The notes under the pieces are model-generated. The model searched no databases, was not told the DNA's origin, and was given only the letters and a program-made list of their open reading frames with translations. The translations under genes and the position numbers were made by a program. Below are positions 33,320 through 41,348 of a DNA stretch of 64,000 nucleotides, one piece after another; the stretch's first letter is position 1, and each line of letters begins with the position of its first letter. The stretch is taken from positions 67,694 through 131,693 of the forward strand of contig DATKVC010000009.1 in NCBI GenBank assembly GCA_035530275.1. The letters are read 5' to 3'. This stretch comes from CAIJMU01 sp035530275 (lineage in GTDB: Bacteria > Spirochaetota > Spirochaetia > Treponematales > Rectinemataceae).

Positions 33320-35839
33320 ATGGGCGTATCGGGACAAAAAAGAATTCTCCTCGTCGAGGACGAGGCCCTGATAGGGATGGCTCAAAAGCTCGCTCTGGAG
33401 AAATACGGCTACCAGGTGACGACGGCCTTGAATGCCGAGGCCGCCATCGGCATGTGCCTTGGAAACGAGGCTCCCGACCTCGTGCTCATGGACATCGATC
33501 TCGGCAAGGGGCTCGACGGCAGCGGCGCGGCCAAGGCGATACTCGAGAAGAAGCAGATTCCCATCGTCTTTCTCTCAAGCCACACGGAGCGAGAAACGGT
33601 CGAGAAGACCGAAACCATCACCTCGTACGGCTATGTCGTCAAGAACTCCGGGATCATCATTCTCGACGCCTCCATCAAGATGGCCTTTCGCCTCTTCGAG
33701 GCCAACAAGAAGCTCGCCAAGAGCGAACATCGCTACGGCAGCCTCTTCAGCAGCATGACCGAGGGCTTCGCCATACACGAACTCGTCTACGACGAAAGCG
33801 GCAGGCCCGTCGATTATCGCTTCTTGGACGTGAATCCCGCCTTCGAGAGGCTGACGGGGCTTTCGAAGGAGGCGATCGTCGGCCGTCGACAGCGCGAGGT
33901 CATTCCCGACGAAGACCCCTTCTGGTTCGAAACCTATAGCCGCGTCGTGCTCACAGGGGAGCCCGTCGTTCTCGAACATTCCTCTCCGGCCCTGGGTCGC
34001 CATTACGAAGTCTTCGCCTATCGCACGGAGCCCAACTGCTTCGCGGTGATCTTCAGCGACGTCTCGAAAAGGAAGGCGATCGAGGATGCGCTTCGCGAGA
34101 GCGAAGAACGCTTTCGGGGCATCGTCGAAAACTCGGAGGCCGGCTATTTCTTCATCGATAGCGAGGGCATCTATCGCGACATCAACGCGGCCTGGCTCAA
34201 ATTGCATGGATTCGAAAGGCGCGAGGAGATCATCGGAAGACATTTTTCCAGCACCCAGGTGGACGTGGACCTCGCGGGCAGCGCCGAAATCGTCGCCCAT
34301 CTTCTCGCGGGCGGGACCGTGCCCTCGGGGGAATTCTCCCGGCGCCGCAGGGACGGTTCGACAGGCTGGCATCTCTTTTCGAGCCGCCCCGTGCGAGGAG
34401 GGGGGAAGGTTATCGGTCTCGAGGGTTTCCTCTTCGATATCAGCGAGCGCAAGAAGACCGAGGAATCGCTTCGCGAAAGCGAACATCTCTTCAAAAGCCT
34501 CTATTCGAACATGCTCAACGGATTCGCCTATTGCCGCATGTATTACGATGAAGATGGCGACCCCGTGGATTTCGGCTATCTCGCGGTCAACGAGGCCTTC
34601 GAGGCGCAGACCGGGCTCAAGGATGTGGTCGGGCGGAGGATATCCGAGATCGTCCCGGGAATGCGCGAATCCGATCCCAGGCTTTTCGTCATCTATGGTC
34701 GCGTCGCCCGCACGGGCGTGGCCGAACGTTTCGAGATGTTTCTCGAGTCCCTCGGCGCCTGGTTCCTCGTATCGGTGTTTTCCCCGAAACCCGAGCACTT
34801 TATAGCCATCTTCGACGTCACGACGCGCAGGAAGAAGACCGAGGAATCCCTCGATGAAATCAGCCGCCGATTCCGGAGCCTCGCGGCGAACGTGCCGGGC
34901 TACCTCGCCTATCTCGACGCGAAGACCCTGCGTTACGAATATGTGAACGATACCTATTCGAAGGCCTATGCGCGATCGGCTGAGAGCATCGTCGGATCGA
35001 CGGTGCCCGAAGTCATCGGTCGCGAAAAGTACGAATACGCCCTGCCCTATTTCGAAGAGGCGAGGGCGGGGCGTTCGGCCTCCTATGAGAACAGCTTCGA
35101 TTTCGCGACGGGTCGCCGATGGCTCAGACTCAACTACTCGCCGGTATTCGATCCGATGGGAATCGTGGTCTCGATCGCCGTCCTCGGCTACGACATCACG
35201 GAGAGTCGGCGGCAGGAGGAAGCGGTACGATCCCTGCTCAAGGAGAAGGAACTCGTTCTCCGCGAGGTGCACCATCGCATCAAGAACAACATGGGCACGA
35301 TAGGCAGTCTTCTCGAGCTCCAGGCCGATTCCACCGCTGATCCGGGAGCCAAGGTGGCCCTGACCGAGGCTTCGCGGCGCGTCAGGAGCATGTTCCTTCT
35401 CTACGACCGCATCTACCGTTCCGAGGCCCCGGGCATGGTCAGGGCCCAGGACTACCTGCCCCTGCTCATCGACGAGATCCTCGCCGAACTACCGCGGATC
35501 CCCGGGCTCGTCGTGGATAAGCGCATAGAAGATCTGGTCCTCGACCCCGGCACGGCCCAACCGCTGGGAATCATCCTGAACGAGCTTCTGACCAATTCGA
35601 TGAAATACGCCTTTCGCGGTAGGGTCGAAGGGAGGATCGCCATCGAGCTTGGCCTTCGGGAGGGCCGATCGCGGCTCCTTGTCGAGGACGATGGCCCTGG
35701 TTTTCCGCCGGGGGTCTCCTTCGGGCGCTCGACCGGCTTCGGCCTCGTCCTCGTCGATGCCCTTGCCAAGCAACTCGGCGGAAGGCTAGAAGTCGACGGC
35801 ACGAGGGGCCTGCGCGTCAGCCTGGAATTCGGCGATTGA
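33320..35839 (+). CDS. Hybrid sensor: receiver, PAS domains and HisKA_2 histidine kinase
   Basis: An 839-residue soluble sensor kinase. An N-terminal receiver (phospho-Asp in LVLMDIDLG, Lys in YVVKNSG) is followed by four PAS-like units; three end in recognisable PAC motifs (FSDVSKRKAIEDALRESEER, FDISERKKTEESLRESE, YDITESRRQEE). The kinase has the HisKA_2 box LREVHHRIKNNMGTIGSLLE and a HATPase domain with NELLTNSMKYAF, DDGPGFPPG and STGFGLVLVDALAKQLGG. No membrane segment is present, so it senses a cytosolic cue such as redox state or a ligand. ATG 33320 has GAGGAG six bases upstream; ATG 33314 abuts that site and is less likely. It is the intact paralogue of the gene at 29472. Confidence 0.9.
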   Translation: MGVSGQKRILLVEDEALIGMAQKLALEKYGYQVTTALNAEAAIGMCLGNEAPDLVLMDIDLGKGLDGSGAAKAILEKKQIPIVFLSSHTERETVEKTETITSYGYVVKNSGIIILDASIKMAFRLFEANKKLAKSEHRYGSLFSSMTEGFAIHELVYDESGRPVDYRFLDVNPAFERLTGLSKEAIVGRRQREVIPDEDPFWFETYSRVVLTGEPVVLEHSSPALGRHYEVFAYRTEPNCFAVIFSDVSKRKAIEDALRESEERFRGIVENSEAGYFFIDSEGIYRDINAAWLKLHGFERREEIIGRHFSSTQVDVDLAGSAEIVAHLLAGGTVPSGEFSRRRRDGSTGWHLFSSRPVRGGGKVIGLEGFLFDISERKKTEESLRESEHLFKSLYSNMLNGFAYCRMYYDEDGDPVDFGYLAVNEAFEAQTGLKDVVGRRISEIVPGMRESDPRLFVIYGRVARTGVAERFEMFLESLGAWFLVSVFSPKPEHFIAIFDVTTRRKKTEESLDEISRRFRSLAANVPGYLAYLDAKTLRYEYVNDTYSKAYARSAESIVGSTVPEVIGREKYEYALPYFEEARAGRSASYENSFDFATGRRWLRLNYSPVFDPMGIVVSIAVLGYDITESRRQEEAVRSLLKEKELVLREVHHRIKNNMGTIGSLLELQADSTADPGAKVALTEASRRVRSMFLLYDRIYRSEAPGMVRAQDYLPLLIDEILAELPRIPGLVVDKRIEDLVLDPGTAQPLGIILNELLTNSMKYAFRGRVEGRIAIELGLREGRSRLLVEDDGPGFPPGVSFGRSTGFGLVLVDALAKQLGGRLEVDGTRGLRVSLEFGD

Positions 35840-35880
35840 AGGGGACTCGGCCTCCGCTCCAAATCGCCCACAGGCGATCT

Positions 35881-37581
35881 CTAGGTGGAGGAGGGGATCG
35901 TCGAAGCGGGTTTGGCCTTTTCGTTTTTCCGCGCGTACATCGCGGCGTCGGCCTCGTCGAGGAGGCTCATGAGTCGATGCGCCGAAGGCCGTCCCTCATC
36001 CCCGCAGCAGGCGCTGCCGACGCTCGCTCCGTAGGTTATGGTCAGGGACTCGTTGACCGCGATGCGGGAATGCATGATTTCGGCGGACAGGGCATCGGTG
36101 AGGGCCTGGACGCGTTGCGACGGGCAATCCGGAAGGAAGACCTCGAATTCATCGCCGCCCGCGCGCACGATCCAGTCGTCGCGGCGGAAGACACGATGCA
36201 TGACGGCGACGACATCAAGGAGGACTCGGTCTCCCACGTGGTGGCCGTAGCTGTCGTTGATGTTCTTGAAATGGTCGAGGTCCAGGGTCATCACCGCGAA
36301 GGGACCGCGGAGGCCCTCGCGCACCAGGGACAGGACCCCTCGATTGAAGGCCCCGGTCAAGGGATCGTGGAGGCTTTCCGATTTGTAGCGCTCGGCCCGA
36401 CTTCGCTCGGCCTTGAGCTGACGATAGTTCTGCAGTATGTCCATGGCGATGTAACCCGCTGTCGAAATCGCCATGACCAAGAAGCCGAAATGGGACACCA
36501 TGATGGCGCCGGGGAGGATCAAACCGGCGATGCTGTCCCGACAGGCGCCCAGGAGGGCTACGGCGACGCCGCCGCTGAGGAGGAGCTTGCTCGAGCCTGC
36601 CTTTCGCGCGACGAAGAGGAGGGCGAGGAGGTAGGGCGGGAAGGGGATGATCGAGAGGTAAGTCAGTGCGTAGGCGCGTTTGAGGGCGATCATCGTGTCG
36701 GGGAAGAAGAGGACGACGATCGAGATCAGCTGGGCCGCGAGCAGCAGCTTGCCGAAAATGTCGAGTTTGCGACCGAGGAGCTTGAGATAGCCCAAGACGA
36801 AGAGGGCGGCCGACGCGTGACGTAGGAGGACCATGAGCCGCTTGAATTCCAAAAGGGGAATGGGGAGGAACTCGAGGGGGAGGAAATCGATCATGAAAAC
36901 GGCGGTGAACAGGGAGGCGATTCCGAGAAGGAGTCGGGAGTCGATGCGAGGCAAGGCGGTCAGGCCGATGGGGAGTAGGGTCAGTCCGATGAAGGCGATT
37001 CCCCCACAGAGGGCCCAGATGAGGCTGTCGCTGATGAATTCAAGAATGAAAAGAAGACCTTCGTTCCCCTCTCGTTTGATGACGTACGGCGCCTTGATGA
37101 ATCCCGCCTCGTATCTACCGAGAATCTCGATGCGCACCGAGTTCTCGGGACGAAGGGTCCCGGGGTCGAGGGTGAAGATCTTTACCGAGTTCCAGATGTT
37201 CGATCGACCTTCGATCATGTCGCCCCGGCTGCCCACGAACTGGCCGTTCCAGTGCACACGAATGCCGTTGCCGCCGATCGAGGGGAGGACGAGGCAGTAT
37301 TCCGCTGCCGGATCGATCGAGGATCGAGGGAGATTCAAGTTCAAGGTTTCCGCGTAGAGCCCGGGCGAAAAGGGCTTGGCGGAGGTGGAGCGAAGATGCC
37401 AGGAGAGCTCCGTCGCTACCTTCCGTCCGTCGGGGTAATCGACGAGGATCCCCTTCTCGAAACGAAGGGCAGAGGCCGGCGGCTCGAAGAGCGGGTCCAT
37501 GCCGAAGAGCATCGCGAGGGCGAGTAGGGCGAAAACGGCATAGGCGAGGAGAGGGCCGAACCGTACACGAAGTGCGCGCAT
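35881..37581 (-). CDS. Membrane diguanylate cyclase with 7TM receptor module
   Basis: A 566-residue protein that should make cyclic di-GMP. A first hydrophobic helix (residues about 10-28) anchors an extracytoplasmic beta-sandwich (about 35-165; 7TMR-DISM-like). About seven transmembrane helices follow (about 175-375), then a GGDEF domain. The cyclase has HDPLTGAFNRG, LDLDHFKNINDSYGHHVGD and the active-site AGGDEF. A feedback I-site RRDD sits exactly five residues before GGDEF, so product inhibition is expected. No obvious ribosome site precedes the ATG. The gene is divergent from the LUD-protein gene and convergent with the hybrid kinase. Confidence 0.92.
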   Translation of the reverse strand: MRALRVRFGPLLAYAVFALLALAMLFGMDPLFEPPASALRFEKGILVDYPDGRKVATELSWHLRSTSAKPFSPGLYAETLNLNLPRSSIDPAAEYCLVLPSIGGNGIRVHWNGQFVGSRGDMIEGRSNIWNSVKIFTLDPGTLRPENSVRIEILGRYEAGFIKAPYVIKREGNEGLLFILEFISDSLIWALCGGIAFIGLTLLPIGLTALPRIDSRLLLGIASLFTAVFMIDFLPLEFLPIPLLEFKRLMVLLRHASAALFVLGYLKLLGRKLDIFGKLLLAAQLISIVVLFFPDTMIALKRAYALTYLSIIPFPPYLLALLFVARKAGSSKLLLSGGVAVALLGACRDSIAGLILPGAIMVSHFGFLVMAISTAGYIAMDILQNYRQLKAERSRAERYKSESLHDPLTGAFNRGVLSLVREGLRGPFAVMTLDLDHFKNINDSYGHHVGDRVLLDVVAVMHRVFRRDDWIVRAGGDEFEVFLPDCPSQRVQALTDALSAEIMHSRIAVNESLTITYGASVGSACCGDEGRPSAHRLMSLLDEADAAMYARKNEKAKPASTIPSST

Positions 37582-37690
37582 GCTGTATTTAGTTTCGGTC
37601 GATTCCGGGCCGACGCCAATCTTTCATTGACTCCACCCAAGGCCGGAAATATAGTCGCATCGCGCCTATTCGAATCGAGGAGGAAGCTAC

Positions 37691-38332
37691 ATGAACGAAG
37701 TGGAGACCTGGCATTACGAGACCCTCGGCAAGGCCGCCTGCGCGGCCCTCGCGAAGAACGGCTTCGATGCGCGTTATGCGGCTTCAGGGCGGGAGGCCCT
37801 CGACCTGGTACTGTCCTTCGTGAAAAGCGGCATGCAGGTGGGCTTCGGCGGCTCGTCGACGGTCGGTGGCCTCGGCGTCCAGCAAAGGGCCAGGGAACTC
37901 GGGGCCGTGGTTCTCGACCACAACGAGCCGGGCCTCGACGCGGAACGCAAATTGGAAGTGCGCCGCGCCCAGCTCGTCTGCGACCTCTTCATCTCGAGCA
38001 CGAACGCCCTCACCCTCGACGGGGAGCTCCTCAACGTCGACGGGAACGGCAACAGGATCGCCGCCCTTACCTTCGGCCCGCGGAAGACCGTGGTGATCGC
38101 CGGGGCCAACAAGATCGTCCGCGACCTCGACGAGGGATTCGAACGAATCAAACTCTGGGCCGCGCCGATGAACAACAAGCGACTCGACAAGTCGAACCCC
38201 TGCGTGAAGGCAGGGAGTTGCCAGGACTGCAAGGGCGAATCGAGGCTCTGCCGCGCCTACTCCATTCTCAAGCGAAGGCCGGGGCTGTCGGACTTCACCG
38301 TGATCGTTGTCGGGGAGAGCCTCGGCTTCTAG
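37691..38332 (+). CDS. LUD-domain protein (lactate-utilisation family)
   Basis: A 213-residue LUD-domain protein (PF02589). The family signature is GFGGSSTVGGLG (about residues 51-62), with VVIAGANKIVRDLDEGF later. The C-terminus has the usual four-Cys group NPCVKAGSCQDCKGESRLC. Related LutB/LutC proteins take part in L-lactate oxidation to pyruvate, but stand-alone members like this one have no settled function. No lutA or lutB partner is adjacent. GAGGA precedes the ATG. It is a single gene converging on the end of the nuo operon. Confidence 0.85.
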   Translation: MNEVETWHYETLGKAACAALAKNGFDARYAASGREALDLVLSFVKSGMQVGFGGSSTVGGLGVQQRARELGAVVLDHNEPGLDAERKLEVRRAQLVCDLFISSTNALTLDGELLNVDGNGNRIAALTFGPRKTVVIAGANKIVRDLDEGFERIKLWAAPMNNKRLDKSNPCVKAGSCQDCKGESRLCRAYSILKRRPGLSDFTVIVVGESLGF

Positions 38333-38391
38333 CCCGATTTTGCCGGTGATAAAAGCGGGCTAATGACCACTGTAAAGGTTCGTTGACTCGC

Positions 38392-38427
38392 AAAAGCAAA
38401 AGGCCCGTCCCAGGGGGGGCGGGCCTT
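38392..38427 (-). terminator. Intrinsic terminator of the nuo operon
   Basis: AAGGCCCG (38400-38407) pairs perfectly with CGGGCCTT (38420-38427). Read on the minus strand the hairpin is followed by TTTTGCTTTTG. It lies about 40 nt past the nuoN stop and would also end plus-strand transcripts from the LUD gene, although no T-run follows on that side. Confidence 0.8.
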
Positions 38428-38465
38428 GAATTTCAGTTTCTGTGACCGCTCGCGGCGATCGAGTC

Positions 38466-39893
38466 TTAAAAGGCGCCGAGCAATCCGGCCGGCGCGGCGG
38501 CCAGGGCGAAGAGGGCGATGGCGCAGATCGCGACGACGAAGAATTCGGGTCCACGGAGAGGAAGGCGGTCCTTCTTCGGCGACTCGTGGAACCAGGCCTG
38601 GATCACGGGCTTCATGTAATAGGCCATGCCCACGGCGCTCAACACGACGGCGAATACCACGAGACCGATTCGGCCCTGGGCCACGGCGTTCCCGAAGACG
38701 AAGAGCTTTCCGAAGAAGCCACCGAGGGGCGGCACTCCGACGAGGGAGAGCATGGCGATGCCGAGGCCGACGGCGAGGAAGGGGGAGCGGGAGCGAAGTC
38801 CCGCGAAGGCCTCGATCATCACGCCGCCGCCTTCATCCTCCTCGAGCCGCGCCCAGGCGACGAAGGCGATCATCGTCGCTGCCGCGTAGGCCGCGGCGTA
38901 GATCCACAGGGCCCCTGCGGGGCCCGAGGCGCCCGCAGCGCCCGAGGCGCCCGCTGCGCCTGCGGCCCCCGCGCCGCCAGCCGCGAGGAGGGCGATGAGG
39001 AGGTAGCCGGCATGGGAGATCCCCGAGTAGGCCATGAGGCGCTTGAAGCCGCCTTGGGCCAGGGCTCCGAGGTTTCCGACGGCAAGGGTCAGGACGGCGA
39101 GGAGGACAAGGATCCAGCCCCAGCGATCCACGGCCGCGGGAAAGGCACGGGCGAGAAGGCGATAGAAGGCGGCGACGGCAGCGATCTTCACGGTCGTGCT
39201 CATGTAGGCGGTGATAAGAGTCGGGGAGCCCTCGTAGACATCGGGCGTCCAGAAGTGGAAGGGAGCCGCCGAGACCTTGAAGGCCAGGCCGAAGAGGAGG
39301 AGGAGGAGGCCGAGGTGGAAGAGGGGGTGGAGGCCCGGATTCGCCTGGCTCCAGGCGAGGATGCCGTCCAGGTTGAACTGACCCGTGCCGGCGTAGAGGA
39401 GGCCGATGCCGAAAAGGAGGATTCCCGTGGCGAAGGAGCCGTTTAGGAAGTACTTGAGCGCCGCCTCGTTGCCCCCGAGGTCGTTCTTCTTCGAGCCCGC
39501 GAGGATGTAGATGGGAATGCTCAGGGTCTCGATGCCGAGGAAGAGCATCACGAGGTTCGTGTAGCTCGCGAGCATCACGGCCCCGGTGAGCGAAAAGAGG
39601 AGGAGGCCCGCCATTTCACCCTGGGGAATGTCGGTCTTGCCCGAGGGCGCGGCGAGGAGGAGGACGACGAGGGCCGTCATAACTATGAGGAGTGCGCTGA
39701 AGCCCGAGGCGAAGGGGTCGAATTCGGCCGCGCCGCGGAGATAGGGGCTGTCGAGGCCGAGGCGGAAGATGGCGAGGGCCGCGGCGGCGACGAGACCGAG
39801 GATCGCGAGGGGGAGGGTGGCTGCCTTGATTCGCCCGAGGTTGGCGAAGAGGACGAGGACGGCGAGGACCGGAAGAAGGATGAATAGGCTCAT
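38466..39893 (-). CDS. nuoN: NADH-quinone oxidoreductase subunit N
   Basis: A 475-residue antiporter-like membrane subunit of complex I with about 14 transmembrane helices. Typical segments are LFLGIETLSIPIYILAGSKK with the conserved Glu in helix 5, AALKYFLNGSFATGILLFG, and the central Lys in LLLFGLAFKVSAAPFHFWTPDVYEGSPT. It forms one of the proton channels. A Gly/Ala-rich low-complexity insert lies in a loop after GYLLIALLAAGG. Last gene of the operon, 3 bp after nuoM, followed by the hairpin terminator. Confidence 0.95.
   Translation of the reverse strand: MSLFILLPVLAVLVLFANLGRIKAATLPLAILGLVAAAALAIFRLGLDSPYLRGAAEFDPFASGFSALLIVMTALVVLLLAAPSGKTDIPQGEMAGLLLFSLTGAVMLASYTNLVMLFLGIETLSIPIYILAGSKKNDLGGNEAALKYFLNGSFATGILLFGIGLLYAGTGQFNLDGILAWSQANPGLHPLFHLGLLLLLFGLAFKVSAAPFHFWTPDVYEGSPTLITAYMSTTVKIAAVAAFYRLLARAFPAAVDRWGWILVLLAVLTLAVGNLGALAQGGFKRLMAYSGISHAGYLLIALLAAGGAGAAGAAGASGAAGASGPAGALWIYAAAYAAATMIAFVAWARLEEDEGGGVMIEAFAGLRSRSPFLAVGLGIAMLSLVGVPPLGGFFGKLFVFGNAVAQGRIGLVVFAVVLSAVGMAYYMKPVIQAWFHESPKKDRLPLRGPEFFVVAICAIALFALAAAPAGLLGAF
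38911..38982. repeat. Gly/Ala/Ser triplet repeat inside nuoN
   Basis: A GC-rich stretch of repeated GCGCCCGAGGC-like units encodes tandem Gly-Ala-Ala/Ser triplets (GAAGASGAAGASG) in an expected loop of NuoN. The near-identical DNA units could slip during replication. Codons stay in frame, so the gene is intact. Confidence 0.7.
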
Positions 39894-39896
39894 GGT

Positions 39897-41345
39897 TTAC
39901 CTCGCCCCGATGACATTGAGGAGGGCGTCGAGGGTGGGCCTCGCGAGCTCCAGGAGGGGCTTGGGATAGACTCCCAAGACGATGCCGGCGAGGGCGAGGA
40001 CTCCGAGGGCCCCCGCCTCGCTGGGCTTCAGCTTGAAGGCCGCGACTTCCTTGGGCTCCGGCCCGAGGAAGCTCTTACGGATCCATTGCAGATAGAGGAC
40101 GGCGCCGAGGATGACGCCGATTCCGCCGCCGAGGGCCCACCAGAGCGAGACCTTCGAAAGGGAGATGAGGAGGAGGAACTCGCCCGCGAATCCCGCGGTG
40201 AGGGGGAGTCCGAAGGCCGAAAGGGCGAGGAGGACGAAGAGGACGGCGAAGGCCCCGTTGCGATGGGCGAGACCGCCCACCGTTCCGATTTGCCTGCCTC
40301 CGGTGCGGCTTTCGAAGATGTCGACCGCGAGGAAGAGACCCGCGATGGACAGGCCATGGGCGACCATCTGCAGAACGCCGCCCTGGAAGCCGATGATGCC
40401 GAGGGAGAAGACGCCGGCGGCCATCAGCCCCGTGTGCGAGAAGCTCGACCAGGCGAGGAGGCGCTTCATGTCCTTCTGCGCGAGGGCCACGAGGGAACCC
40501 CATACCACGCCGACGACGCCGAGGGCGATGAAAAGCGGCTGCAAGCCCGCGAAGGCCGTCGGGAAGACCGGCAGCATCCAGCGCATGACGCCGTAGAGGC
40601 CCATCTTGGCCATCAGCGCGGCGAGGAGAAGACTGCCCGAGGCGGGCGCCTCGTGATAGGTGTCGCTCTGCCAGGTGTGGAAGGGGAAGAGGGGCATCTT
40701 GATGGCGAAGGCCACGGCGAAGGCCGCGAGGATCCAGGGCGCGGCCCCGGGGGGCAGGCTCGCCGAGTAGAATGCCGAGAGCGAAAAACCCTGGGGTGCG
40801 GCGGTGAAGGCATGGACGTACAGGATGCCGAAGAGCATGAAGAGGCTCCCCGCCACCGTGTAGACCAGGAACTTGAGGGTGACCGGCACGCGCTTTTCTC
40901 CGCCCCAGAAACCCGCGATGAAGTAGACGGGCACGAGGGCGAGTTCCCAGAAGAGGTAGAAGACCACCGCGTCGCGGGCCGCGAAGACGCCCACGAGGCC
41001 GGCCTCCATCGCGAGGATGAGGCCATAGAGGATGGGGCTTCGTCGTCCCTCGTTCCGCGTCGCGAGGATCAGCGCCACGGGGGCGACGAGGACCGTGAGG
41101 AGGACGAGGGGAAGGCTGAGTCCGTCGAGGCCGAGGCTGAAGGAGATGCCCCAGCTGGGAATCCAGTCGAGGGAGAGGCCGTAATGCAGGCCCGCGCCGG
41201 AACCCCAGGCCGCGGCCGCGCCGATGGCGACAAGGGCCGTCGCGAGGGCGACGATGGAGGCGACCGCACGGGCCGCGGATTCGCGAAGGGCCATCACGAG
41301 AAGCCCTCCGACCAAGGGAAGCAGTATCAACAGCAGGGTTACCAT
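39897..41345 (-). CDS. nuoM: NADH-quinone oxidoreductase subunit M
   Basis: A 482-residue antiporter-like subunit of complex I with about 14 transmembrane helices. Characteristic blocks are FYLFWELALVPVYFIAGFWGG (helix-5 Glu), KFLVYTVAGSLFMLFGILY, KMPLFPFHTWQSDTYHEAPASGS (channel Lys and His) and KRLLAWSSFSHTGLMAAG. It translocates protons or sodium across the membrane. It lies 3 bp from both neighbours in the order L-M-N. Confidence 0.96.
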   Translation of the reverse strand: MVTLLLILLPLVGGLLVMALRESAARAVASIVALATALVAIGAAAAWGSGAGLHYGLSLDWIPSWGISFSLGLDGLSLPLVLLTVLVAPVALILATRNEGRRSPILYGLILAMEAGLVGVFAARDAVVFYLFWELALVPVYFIAGFWGGEKRVPVTLKFLVYTVAGSLFMLFGILYVHAFTAAPQGFSLSAFYSASLPPGAAPWILAAFAVAFAIKMPLFPFHTWQSDTYHEAPASGSLLLAALMAKMGLYGVMRWMLPVFPTAFAGLQPLFIALGVVGVVWGSLVALAQKDMKRLLAWSSFSHTGLMAAGVFSLGIIGFQGGVLQMVAHGLSIAGLFLAVDIFESRTGGRQIGTVGGLAHRNGAFAVLFVLLALSAFGLPLTAGFAGEFLLLISLSKVSLWWALGGGIGVILGAVLYLQWIRKSFLGPEPKEVAAFKLKPSEAGALGVLALAGIVLGVYPKPLLELARPTLDALLNVIGAR

Positions 41346-41348
41346 GGC

